64,000 bases of DNA from Phycisphaerae bacterium (lineage in GTDB: Bacteria > Planctomycetota > Phycisphaerae > Phycisphaerales > UBA1924): assembly GCA_014192545.1 (NCBI GenBank), contig BJHL01000010.1, positions 1 to 64,000 on the forward strand, read 5' to 3'. Below, in pieces: positions 22,670 through 30,386 of this stretch; within the stretch, counting starts at the first letter, position 1, and each line of letters starts with the position of its first letter. The notes under the pieces were generated by a model. That model did not search any database, was not told the origin of the DNA, and saw nothing but the letters and a program-made list of their open reading frames with translations. Made by a program: the position numbers and the translations under genes.

Positions 22670-24199
22670 ATGGCACGTATTAACACAAACGTTCAGTCAC
22701 TTGTCGCTCAGCGCGTCTTGGGCCAAAACAACGCCGGCCTCGGTCAAGCGCTCGAACGCCTCAGCACTGGTCTCAAGATCAACCGCGGTAAGGATGACCC
22801 CGCTGGTCTGATCGCGAGCGAAAATCTGCGCGCCGAGCAGAAGTCGCTCGGCCAGGCTGTCTCTAACGCAGACCGCGCCGACCAAGTTCTCAACATCGCT
22901 GAAGGTGGCCTGCAAGAAGTCAGCAGTCTGCTGACCGAACTGCAAGGTCTCTTGACCGCCAGCGCAAGCGAAGCTGGTCTGAGCAAGGAAGAAAAGGACG
23001 CCAATCAGTTGCAGATCGACTCGATCCTGCAGACCATTGACCGCGTCGCTGGTGCAACCAACTTCCAAGGCATCAAGCTCCTTAACGGTAACTTTGACTT
23101 CACCGTCAGCGGTGTGAACGCCACCAACGTGACCGACTTCAAGGTCAACGCGGCTAAGTTCAGCGGCAGCAGCCTCAATGTCAATGTCGCCGTCACCCGT
23201 TCGGCTCAGCAAGCCGGTATGTTCCTCTCACTGGGCGGTGCAAATATCGATCTCAGCAGCGCAACCGCGCAGCTCGTTGTCGAAGTCGCCGGCACCAAGG
23301 GCAGCCGCGAATTCAGCTTCAGCTCGGGCACCAGCATCGCGGCCATGAGGGATGCCATCAACCAGTTCAGCGACGTCACGGGCGTGACCGCTACCACCTC
23401 AGGTACCGGTATCAAGCTCAGCAGCGACGCCTTCGGCAGCAGCGAATTCGTCTCGGTCAAGTCGACCAACTCAGGTGGTATCCAGACCAGCCAGAGCGGT
23501 ATCTACAGCCTCAGCGCCTCCGACTTCGGCGCCGCTGCCGCGCAAGCCGCTGAATTCAGTGCTGCGAGCAACCCCGTCCGCGACGCTGGCCAAGACATCG
23601 GCGGCACCATCAACGGCGTCATTGCCACCGGCTCAGGTAAGAACCTGCGTCTGGCGACCGACTTCCTTGACGTTGACGTTGCACTCAGCACCGCTGAATC
23701 GCAAGGTCTCGGTAACGTCGACGGCGCAGGTGGTAGCGGTACGGCTGCCTTCGCCATCACTGGCGGCGGTGCTAACTTCCAGCTCGCCAGCAAGGTTGAA
23801 ATCGCTGGTCAAGTCTCTATCGGTATCCAAGATGTTGCCGCTCGTAAGCTCGGCAACAGCACCACCGGCTTCCTGAGCAGCCTCGCCAGCGGCAAGGCGA
23901 ACAACATTGTTGATGGTGACATTACCGACGCTCAGAAGGTCGTGGGCGAAGCTATCAAGCAAGTCTCAGGTCTCCGCGGTCGCGTGGGCGCGTTCCAGAA
24001 GAACGTCGTCGGTGCAACCATCCGCAGCCTGGGCGTCAACATCGAGAACACGGCTGCCGCTCAGAGCGTCATCCGCGATGCTGACTTCGCCGCCGAAACC
24101 GCGAACCTCACCCGTTCGCAGATTCTGGTGTCGGCTTCGACCAACATTCTGTCGCTGGCCAACAGCCAGCCTCAGTCGGCCCTCCAGTTGTTGGGCTAA
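22670..24199 (+). CDS. fliC: Flagellin (509 aa)
   Basis: A major-type flagellin. The N-terminal D0/D1 (MARINTNVQSLVAQRVLGQN; LERLSTGLKINRGKDDPAGL) and the C-terminal D1/D0 (DADFAAETANLTRSQILVSA, ending SQPQSALQLLG) are conserved. The central domain (about residues 140-400) is Ser/Gly/Asn-rich and beta-like. It is highly similar to the flagellin at 25321-26844 along its whole length, indicating a duplication, and less so to that at 20769. The start is ATG 22670, supported by the GGAGG site. A strong terminator follows at 24251. Confidence 0.96.
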   Translation: MARINTNVQSLVAQRVLGQNNAGLGQALERLSTGLKINRGKDDPAGLIASENLRAEQKSLGQAVSNADRADQVLNIAEGGLQEVSSLLTELQGLLTASASEAGLSKEEKDANQLQIDSILQTIDRVAGATNFQGIKLLNGNFDFTVSGVNATNVTDFKVNAAKFSGSSLNVNVAVTRSAQQAGMFLSLGGANIDLSSATAQLVVEVAGTKGSREFSFSSGTSIAAMRDAINQFSDVTGVTATTSGTGIKLSSDAFGSSEFVSVKSTNSGGIQTSQSGIYSLSASDFGAAAAQAAEFSAASNPVRDAGQDIGGTINGVIATGSGKNLRLATDFLDVDVALSTAESQGLGNVDGAGGSGTAAFAITGGGANFQLASKVEIAGQVSIGIQDVAARKLGNSTTGFLSSLASGKANNIVDGDITDAQKVVGEAIKQVSGLRGRVGAFQKNVVGATIRSLGVNIENTAAAQSVIRDADFAAETANLTRSQILVSASTNILSLANSQPQSALQLLG

Positions 24200-24250
24200 A
24201 CCTGAATCCCAATCTCGGAAACGAGATCGTTCAGTGAGTCTGATCTGACC

Positions 24251-24286
24251 AAGCCCCGGCGTGGAATCGCCGGGGCTTGCTTTTTT
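24251..24286 (+). terminator. Rho-independent terminator after the second flagellin
   Basis: AAGCCCCGGCG-TGGAAT-CGCCGGGGCTT is an 11-bp perfect stem followed by GC and six T. It also isolates the truncated flagellin downstream from transcription. Confidence 0.9.
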
Positions 24287-24474
24287 GCACCATCCAAAAA
24301 CTACCAACAATCCCCGCGTTTCACCTACATCGCATAACCCAACCTCATCCGCCCTCACACTACACGATTCCGGGGATAAGCCTCGACTCCGTCAAAATCA
24401 TCGACGACGGCGGCTACGCAGGCGTCAACGTCAACACCTACACCAACGAAAACACATCCGCTTCAACCACCGCC

Positions 24475-25014
24475 CTCGCCACCGATTTCCTCGATGTCTC
24501 CGTCACTCTCAGCACCACCGCCGCCCAAACCCTCGGCACGGTCGCGGGCTCCGGCACCGCCAGCTTCGCGATCACAGGCGGCGGCGCAAACTTCCAACTC
24601 GCCAGCAAGGTCGATATCGCAGGCCAAGTTTCCATAGACCTGCAAGATGTCGCCGCTCGCAAGCTCGGCAACACTTCCGCTGGCTTCCTCAACTCACTCG
24701 CCAGCGGCAAAGCCAACAACGTCGTTGATGGCGACATCGCCGACGCACAAAAAGTGATCGGCGAAGCCATTAAACAAGTCTCAGGCCTGCGAGGCCGCGT
24801 GGGCGCGTTCCAAAAGAACACCGTTGGCGCAACCATCCGCAGCCTAGGCGTCAAAATCGAGAACACCGCCGCCGCACAAAGCGTCATCCGCGACGCCGAC
24901 TTCGCAAGCGAAACCACCAATCTCACACGTTCGCAAATTCTCATTAGCGCATCAACCAACATCCTCAGCATCGCCGACAGCGCACCACAAAGCGCTCTGC
25001 AGTTGCTGGGCTGA
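24475..25014 (+). pseudogene. 5'-truncated flagellin (C-terminal ~180 codons intact)
   Basis: From LATDFLDVSVTLST to the terminal ALQLLG this frame is collinear with the last third of the flagellins at 22670 and 25321. It has no stop, no frameshift and mostly conservative changes. The N-terminal two thirds are missing: upstream to 24277 the frame encodes unrelated sequence, contains no ATG or GTG, and no ribosome binding site is seen. A strong terminator precedes it and another follows. It is therefore a flagellin remnant, or possibly a silent cassette kept intact by gene conversion with its neighbours. It is too short to make a filament subunit on its own. Confidence 0.85.
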
Positions 25015-25044
25015 TCGATCTTTCACCAACTCCGCGTCCGCAAT

Positions 25045-25070
25045 AACCCGGCACAACAGCCGGGTTTTTT
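25045..25070 (+). terminator. Rho-independent terminator after the truncated flagellin
   Basis: AACCCGGC-ACAACA-GCCGGGTT, an 8-bp stem running into a T-tract. Its retention behind the truncated copy shows that the 3' end of the original gene was duplicated along with it. Confidence 0.85.
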
Positions 25071-25155
25071 CTTGAGCACACAGAACGTGTGTCTCGCCCT
25101 CACAGTCGCGCCGCGCGGCACACGCCACACCATCCGCACACAGCAACCGCGTTCC

Positions 25156-25197
25156 CGGTCCCACCGCGCACGCATCGCAGCACCGAGAACGCGGATG
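25156..25197 (+). other. Long imperfect hairpin in the third flagellin leader region
   Basis: CCGCGTTCCCGG near 25147-25158 pairs with CCGAGAACGCGG near 25184-25195 (one mismatch in 12) across a ~25-nt loop; GGATGT, resembling the 3' half of the CsrA consensus, follows at 25194-25199. Coordinates of the arms are approximate. Whether this is in the transcript is unknown. Confidence 0.3.
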
Positions 25198-25299
25198 TGC
25201 AATTTCTCGCCGCAATGCACGCTTGTCCCGTCACCCACTCAGGTTTCCACGTCGATGCTTCTCGGCCCGGTGAATTCGTAACCACCGGCACATTCATTC

Positions 25300-25309
25300 C
25301 ACGGAAGGA
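25300..25309 (+). promoter_or_regulatory. Ribosome binding site and CsrA-like site, third flagellin
   Basis: CACGGAAGGA, a variant of the CACGGAGGA element of the other two flagellin genes, ends 11 nt before the ATG at 25321. Confidence 0.5.
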
Positions 25310-25320
25310 AGAGATCGCAC

Positions 25321-26844
25321 ATGGCACGCATCAATACAAACGTTCAGTCTCTCGTCGCTCAGCGTGTGCTTGGCACCAACAACCAAGGTCTAGCTCAAGC
25401 CCTCGAACGCCTTTCTACAGGCCTTCGCATTAATCGCGGCAAAGACGATCCCGCAGGCATCATTGCCAGCGAAAACCTTCGCGCCGAGCAAAAGTCCCTC
25501 TCTCAAGCCGTCGCTAATGCCGACCGCGCCGACCAAGTCCTCAACATTGCCGAAGGCGGCCTGCAAGAAGTCAGCAGCCTGCTGACCGAACTCCAAGGCC
25601 TCTTGACCGCCAGCGGCAGCGAAGCCGGCCTGAGCAAAGAAGAGAAGAACGCCAACCAGTTGCAGGTCGATTCGATCCTCCAAACCATCGACCGCGTCGC
25701 CGGTGCCACCAACTTCCAAGGCATCAAGCTCCTCAACGGCAACTACGACTTCCAAACTTCCGGCATCAACGCTACCAACCTCACTGACACCAAGGTAAAC
25801 GCCGCCAAGTTCAGCGGCAGCAGCCTCAACGTCAACGTCGCCGTCACCCGCTCGGCTCAGCAAGCCGGCCTCTTCCTCTCGCTGGGCGGCGCGACGATCG
25901 ATCTCAGCAGCGCAAACGCGCAGCTCGTCGTCGAGTTGGGCGGCACCAAAGGCAGCCGCGAATTCAGCTTCAGTTCGGGCACCAGCATAACCGCCATCAG
26001 AGACGCCATCAACCAATTCTCCGATGTCACTGGCGTTACCGCTACCACCTCAGGCGGCGGCATCAAGCTCGTCAGCGAAGGCTTCGGCGACAACGAATTC
26101 GTCTCGGTCAAATCCAGCAACTCCGGTGGGCTCAACACCGCCAGCAGCGGCATCTACGCCCTCAGTTCCACCAACTTCGACGCCGCCAACACCACCGAAC
26201 TCGTCGACTTCTCCGCCGCCAGCAACCCCGTCCGCGACAGCGGCCAAGACATTCGCGGCACCATCAACGGCGTCGTTGCAACAGGCGAAGGCAACAACCT
26301 CAGCCTCGCCACCGACTTCCTCGACGTCTCCGTCACCCTCGGCACAACCGCCTCTCGCACCCTCGGCGCAGTGGGCGGCACTGGCTCCTCAACCTTCACC
26401 ATCACAGGCGGCGGCGCAAACTTCCAGCTCGCCAGCCGCGTTGACATCAACGGCCAGGTCTCAATCGGCATCCAAGATGTCGCCGCTCGCAAACTCGGCA
26501 ACACTTCCGCGGGCTTCGTCAGCAGCCTCGCGAGTGGCAAAGCCAACAACGTCGTTGACGGCGACCTCAACGATGCACAAAAGGTGATCGGTGAAGCCAT
26601 CAAGCAAGTCTCAGGCCTTCGAGGCCGCATCGGTGCATTCCAAAAGAACACCGTCGGTGCAACCATTCGCAGCCTTGGCGTCAACATCGAGAACACCGCC
26701 GCCGCACAGAGCGTCATTCGCGACGCCGACTTCGCCGCCGAAACTGCCAACCTTACCCGTTCGCAGATTCTCGCCAGCGCATCAACCAACATCCTCGGCC
26801 TCGCCAACAGCCAGCCTCAAAGCGCATTGCAGTTGCTTGGCTAA
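25321..26844 (+). CDS. fliC: Flagellin (507 aa)
   Basis: A filament subunit very similar to the flagellin at 22670-24199: MARINTNVQSLVAQRVLGTN at the N-terminus and DADFAAETANLTRSQILASA to ALQLLG at the C-terminus, with the differences concentrated in the central domain (about residues 260-370). Presence of both suggests a multi-flagellin filament. The start is ATG 25321 with GGAAGGA upstream. No strong terminator is obvious after the stop, unlike the other flagellin copies. Confidence 0.96.
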   Translation: MARINTNVQSLVAQRVLGTNNQGLAQALERLSTGLRINRGKDDPAGIIASENLRAEQKSLSQAVANADRADQVLNIAEGGLQEVSSLLTELQGLLTASGSEAGLSKEEKNANQLQVDSILQTIDRVAGATNFQGIKLLNGNYDFQTSGINATNLTDTKVNAAKFSGSSLNVNVAVTRSAQQAGLFLSLGGATIDLSSANAQLVVELGGTKGSREFSFSSGTSITAIRDAINQFSDVTGVTATTSGGGIKLVSEGFGDNEFVSVKSSNSGGLNTASSGIYALSSTNFDAANTTELVDFSAASNPVRDSGQDIRGTINGVVATGEGNNLSLATDFLDVSVTLGTTASRTLGAVGGTGSSTFTITGGGANFQLASRVDINGQVSIGIQDVAARKLGNTSAGFVSSLASGKANNVVDGDLNDAQKVIGEAIKQVSGLRGRIGAFQKNTVGATIRSLGVNIENTAAAQSVIRDADFAAETANLTRSQILASASTNILGLANSQPQSALQLLG

Positions 26845-27315
26845 GTTGAACCCTTAGGTTGACGACATCCCCCATTGCCATTCGCCGGTTTACCGCGTTC
26901 CACCCCGCCGCCGCCGCAACATCACCACGCCCCACGCGCTACGACAGCCACACCCCCGGCCCCGGCACCGTCGCCACCCACCCCTGCGCCTGCCCCAGGG
27001 GGGTTGGTTCCATTGCCCGCAATCGTGCGACCATCGCCCGAGATATCAATCGCACTCAAATTCGTCCACCACGTGAAATGACACCCCGCCTGCGTGAGCA
27101 ACTGCGTGAGGCTGGCTCTGCAGCCTGATGCCCGACCAACCGGTGATGGACCACGCCGATTGGCCAACGCCCGAACTCGGCAACCCCTAATCGCAACGCA
27201 TCTCCTCCCCAACAACATACAACCTTCTGGCCCAACTGTCTCCAATCCGCCACAATTTCCAGCACACGCAAGCCACTTTCCACATCGCCGCCCCCCCCCC
27301 GCGCAGATCCAACAA
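26845..27315. other. Gene-free stretch with decayed sequence
   Basis: Apart from the remnant at 26994-27113 I see no gene here. It is C-rich on the plus strand and has a run of ten C ending at 27300, a likely slippage or sequencing-error site. No strong terminator for the third flagellin or promoter was recognised. Confidence 0.5.
26994..27113 (-). pseudogene. Remnant of a HAF-repeat-type secreted protein
   Basis: Read on the minus strand, about 40 codons encode LTQLLTQAGCHFTWWTNLSA followed by IDISGDGRTIAGNGTNPPG. This resembles the C-terminal part of planctomycete surface proteins with HAF-type repeats ('...SADGRTIVGxGTNPxG'). No start, signal peptide or further repeats are found in frame around it, and downstream the frame becomes low-complexity Gly/Ala. 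I read it as a decayed gene fragment; the assignment is from remembered pattern only. Confidence 0.4.
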
Positions 27316-27358
27316 CAAACGCAAAAACAACAACGGGCAAGACGCAAGTCCTGCCCGT
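27316..27358 (-). terminator. Intrinsic terminator of the DUF1579 gene
   Basis: ACGGGCAAGAC-GCAA-GTCCTGCCCGT (27333-27358) is an 11-bp stem with one mismatch and a GCAA tetraloop. On the minus strand it is followed by TTGTTGTTTTTGCG. It lies 40 nt past the stop of the minus-strand gene. Confidence 0.75.
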
Positions 27359-27397
27359 CGCTTTCATTCAATAACTACCTGACTACGCGCGTCTCAA

Positions 27398-28192
27398 TTA
27401 CTTCGCGTTCTCCGCCCCCATCCCCTTCACACGCGTATACGTCACCGTCATCATCTTGAATTCCGTGCCATCCGTCGTCTTGTCAAACGCATCATAGACC
27501 ATCACGTTCTTTTCAGTCATCTTCGTCGTTGACCGGCTGGTCTTGGTCTGCTTGGTGATCGGATCCGTGTACGTACCCGTCCACTCGATGGTGCCGTCAG
27601 CCAGTTGCGTGCCCGTGCTGTACATCATGCCCACGGTGCTGTTGTCAATCCACGTGCTCTCAAACTTGCCCGCAGGCGTGTTGTAGCCCCACAAGCTAAA
27701 GCCCTTGAAAGGCTGACCCATCATCTCGCCTTCAAAATCCATCTTCACAAAGCGCCCGCCAAACATTGGCTCGCACTTTGCCGTGCCCGTGCTCTTCTCA
27801 ACAGGCATGCCCGGAGCAAACGTCACTTCGTTGACAACCGTCCACTCGCCCAGCATGTCTGCAATCAGCTTCGCGTGTTCCTTCTGAGGCATGTTGGCCT
27901 TCGCCCACGCCTCCATCGGGTTGCCTTCACCAGCAGCTTCGCCAGTCTTGCCAGCCTTCGCCGCCGCATCTGCCGCATCTTGCGCAGCCTTCTTTGCAGA
28001 GATGTCCGCTTCCTTCACGGCCTGCTCTGCCTTCTTCTTCGCCGTCTCTTCAGCATCCTTCACCACCTGCTTCTGCTTCTCCAGCATGTCCTTTGCAGGT
28101 GCGGTCGCAGGGTTGGTGTCCTGCGCAAATGCGATGCCCGTCACAGCAGCGGCGGCCAAAAGAAGCGAAGCGATAGTCTTGCGTTGAAACAT
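27398..28192 (-). CDS. Exported DUF1579 family protein
   Basis: A 264-aa secreted protein of unknown function. The signal peptide (MFQRKTIASLLLAAAAVTGI, to ...AFA) is followed by a Lys/Ala/Glu-rich coiled-coil-like region (about residues 35-85, EETAKKKAEQAVKEADISAK) and then a DUF1579 domain (about 105-260): LIADMLGEWTVVNEVTFAPG, FGGRFVKMDFEGEMMGQPFK, GYNTPAGKFESTWIDN. Domains of this type form lipocalin-like barrels and are frequent in planctomycetes. I chose ATG 28192, directly before the signal peptide; the open frame extends to 28405. A terminator follows. Confidence 0.85.
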   Translation of the reverse strand: MFQRKTIASLLLAAAAVTGIAFAQDTNPATAPAKDMLEKQKQVVKDAEETAKKKAEQAVKEADISAKKAAQDAADAAAKAGKTGEAAGEGNPMEAWAKANMPQKEHAKLIADMLGEWTVVNEVTFAPGMPVEKSTGTAKCEPMFGGRFVKMDFEGEMMGQPFKGFSLWGYNTPAGKFESTWIDNSTVGMMYSTGTQLADGTIEWTGTYTDPITKQTKTSRSTTKMTEKNVMVYDAFDKTTDGTEFKMMTVTYTRVKGMGAENAK

Positions 28193-28444
28193 GTGCGAAT
28201 CTCCGGTTGGTGCCGCTGCTCCGGGGCCCATCATCAGGCCAAATACCGACAGCAAACAGCAAAACTGCAACCCAACTACGAGTTTATCGGTGGCTATCGG
28301 GGGTGCAGTTGAGCCAGACCCAACCACAAACGTGGGAAATTCTGAATATCCCGCACGCCCGCGCCCGTTTTCAAACAAAATACCCCCTTTTCTCAAGTTC
28401 ATCACCCCTTCGCGACTTTTCCACCACCCGGCTTAGACTGCCCC

Positions 28445-29446
28445 ATGTCCGGATCCGACGCCACCTCGCCCGCCACACTCCCCGCCTCCGCCCCGCGCGT
28501 CTGCGTCGTCGGCTCCCTCAACATGGACCTGGTCATCCGCGTCCCGCGCATTCCTCAAGCCGGCGAAACCATCCTCGGCGGCGGATACCGCACCTTCGCC
28601 GGCGGCAAAGGCGCCAACCAAGCCGTCGCCGCCGCTCGCATGGGCGCACTCGTCAGCCTCATCGGCTGCGTAGGCCTTGACCAACACGCCCTCAAAGTGC
28701 GCGAAGCTCTCGAACGCGAAAAGCTCGACATCTCAGGCGTCGATACCCGCTCCCAAGCCGCCACAGGCCTCGCCCTCATCACCGTCGCCGAAGGCGGCGA
28801 GAACGCCATCGTCGTCGCGCCCGGTGCCAACGCTGAAGTCACGCCCGAACTCGTCCAACAACACGCCGCCAAAATCGAAATGGCCGACGTGCTGCTCCTG
28901 CAACTCGAAATCCCCAACCCCGCCGTCATCGCCGCCGCCAAAATCGCCAAAGCCAGCGGCCGCGCCGTCATCCTCAACGCTGCTCCCGCAAGACCGTTGC
29001 CTGCAGACTTGCTCAAACTCGTTGATGTCCTGGTCGTCAACAAAAACGAAGCCGCCCGCATCATGGGCCTTGACGCCAACCTCGACCCCGCGCGCCTCGC
29101 CCTTCGCCTGCCCGACCTTGGCCCGCAAACCGCCATTCTCACACTGGGCGTCCACGGCGCAATCCTCGCCCACAAAGGCCGCCCGCGCCGCGTGCCCCCC
29201 GCCGTCGTCAAAAGCATCGACGCCGTCGGCGCAGGCGACGCCTTCTGCGGCGCACTCGCCACATGGTGGGCAAACGTCCACGAAGCAATCAAAAAGCGCG
29301 ACCCCGCCGAATTCAAACTCGTCGAAGAAGCCGCCATCGCCGCCGCCGTCGCCGGCAGCCTCGCCACGACCAAACATGGCGCACTCCAAAGCATGCCCGA
29401 CCGAGCCGAAGTCCTCGCGGCCATGGTCGGGCTAAAAGTCAGCTAG
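28445..29446 (+). CDS. rbsK: Ribokinase (PfkB family)
   Basis: A predicted cytosolic sugar kinase phosphorylating ribose at O5 with ATP. At 333 aa it fits ribokinase. The N-terminal signature is VVGSLNMDLVIRVPRIPQAG, then YRTFAGGKGANQAVAAARMG. The C-terminal PfkB motif is DAVGAGDAFCGAL (residues 259-271), with Asp265 the likely catalytic base and GAG the anion hole. Sub-family assignment to ribokinase rests on the GGKGANQA motif. It stands alone, convergent with the DUF4239 gene 44 nt away, with no rbs transporter nearby. Confidence 0.9.
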   Translation: MSGSDATSPATLPASAPRVCVVGSLNMDLVIRVPRIPQAGETILGGGYRTFAGGKGANQAVAAARMGALVSLIGCVGLDQHALKVREALEREKLDISGVDTRSQAATGLALITVAEGGENAIVVAPGANAEVTPELVQQHAAKIEMADVLLLQLEIPNPAVIAAAKIAKASGRAVILNAAPARPLPADLLKLVDVLVVNKNEAARIMGLDANLDPARLALRLPDLGPQTAILTLGVHGAILAHKGRPRRVPPAVVKSIDAVGAGDAFCGALATWWANVHEAIKKRDPAEFKLVEEAAIAAAVAGSLATTKHGALQSMPDRAEVLAAMVGLKVS

Positions 29447-29490
29447 CAGTTTCAAGTACTACTTCGGCTGACTGTCCCGCGCAATACCGC

Positions 29491-30282
29491 CTACTGCCCA
29501 AAGTACCGCTGCTGAATAAGCTCAAATGCACTTGGCCCCACGCTGTACTCGCCGCGGAACGGATTGTCCATCGCCGCAACCATGAAGATGAGTAGGCCGA
29601 TGAGTGCGCCGATAGCACCACACAAGAGCATGTGCGCCTTCAGCCGCTCCATGACAAAGCACCACGTAATGCTCACGTTGATGAATCCCCCTAGCAGCAC
29701 GATCCAGTAGAGCAGTGCTGGCAGGCCCGACGTCACCGCCTCAAGACGCAGACGCCGTGCCTCCAGCGCGGTATTGATGCGAGAGATCATCTCCGCGAGC
29801 ACAATCTTGTCCGTCTCGGTCTTGGGCTCTATCGCCAAAATCCTACGGTGGATCATCATGAACCGCTCCGCTCCGCCTGTGGGCACAACGCCCTTGCGCT
29901 GCAATGGCCATGCCTCCTCGATGACATACCGCAAGTACTCCTTGATCGCATCATTGACTGCGGTCTTCTCAGCGCTCTCGGGCATCGCTGCAACATCTTG
30001 GCAGACCGTCGCCACTGCGGCGGCCTCTCGCGAAACCCTCCCAGAGACGCTGTCAAAATTCTGCCAAGCGCCAATCGCGATGAGTCCCAGCGTAATGCCA
30101 TAAAACACGCCCGTGGCCGAGAGGAAATAGCTCACGATGTCGTTACTGCCCTGCGGCCCAAAGACCCGGCGCACCACGCCGCGTGTCACGACAACACCGC
30201 CCGCGCTCAAGGCCGCGAACACGACGATACACAGCGCGCAAAACGCCCAGTTGGGAATCTCGTAAATCCAATAGAAGCTCAT
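29491..30282 (-). CDS. DUF4239 (bestrophin-like) membrane protein
   Basis: A 263-aa membrane protein with about four helices: residues ~12-34, ~52-72 (FLSATGVFYGITLGLIAIGA), ~188-208 (GLPALLYWIVLLGGFINVSI) and ~214-236. The long central segment (about 75-180) is helical and soluble, with RVSREAAAVATVCQDVAAMP. This layout and the FYGITLGLIA motif match DUF4239 proteins, which are distantly related to bestrophin channels; a channel role is unproven. It stands between ribokinase and topA with no clear operon partner. Confidence 0.75.
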   Translation of the reverse strand: MSFYWIYEIPNWAFCALCIVVFAALSAGGVVVTRGVVRRVFGPQGSNDIVSYFLSATGVFYGITLGLIAIGAWQNFDSVSGRVSREAAAVATVCQDVAAMPESAEKTAVNDAIKEYLRYVIEEAWPLQRKGVVPTGGAERFMMIHRRILAIEPKTETDKIVLAEMISRINTALEARRLRLEAVTSGLPALLYWIVLLGGFINVSITWCFVMERLKAHMLLCGAIGALIGLLIFMVAAMDNPFRGEYSVGPSAFELIQQRYFGQ

Positions 30283-30386
30283 GGCACCATGATATTACAG
30301 CGAGTGCTGGGAATGCGAAGCACGACGACCGATCAGTCACCCGACGAATCCCGACATCGTCGTTATAACAGCATTTGACTGGCAAC

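Noticed and set aside
24277..24474. TTG start for the truncated flagellin at 24277
   Set aside because: The TTG lies inside the terminator stem of the previous gene, has no ribosome binding site and is followed by ~65 unrelated codons.
27291..27300. Run of ten C as a phase-variable tract
   Set aside because: It is not inside or just upstream of a supported gene, so a switching role cannot be argued.
26922..27371. Open minus-strand frame of ~150 codons and a 121-codon plus-strand frame in the gap after the third flagellin
   Set aside because: Composition is low-complexity with Cys/Arg runs, there is no ribosome binding site, and only ~40 codons look protein-like. I kept that part as a remnant.
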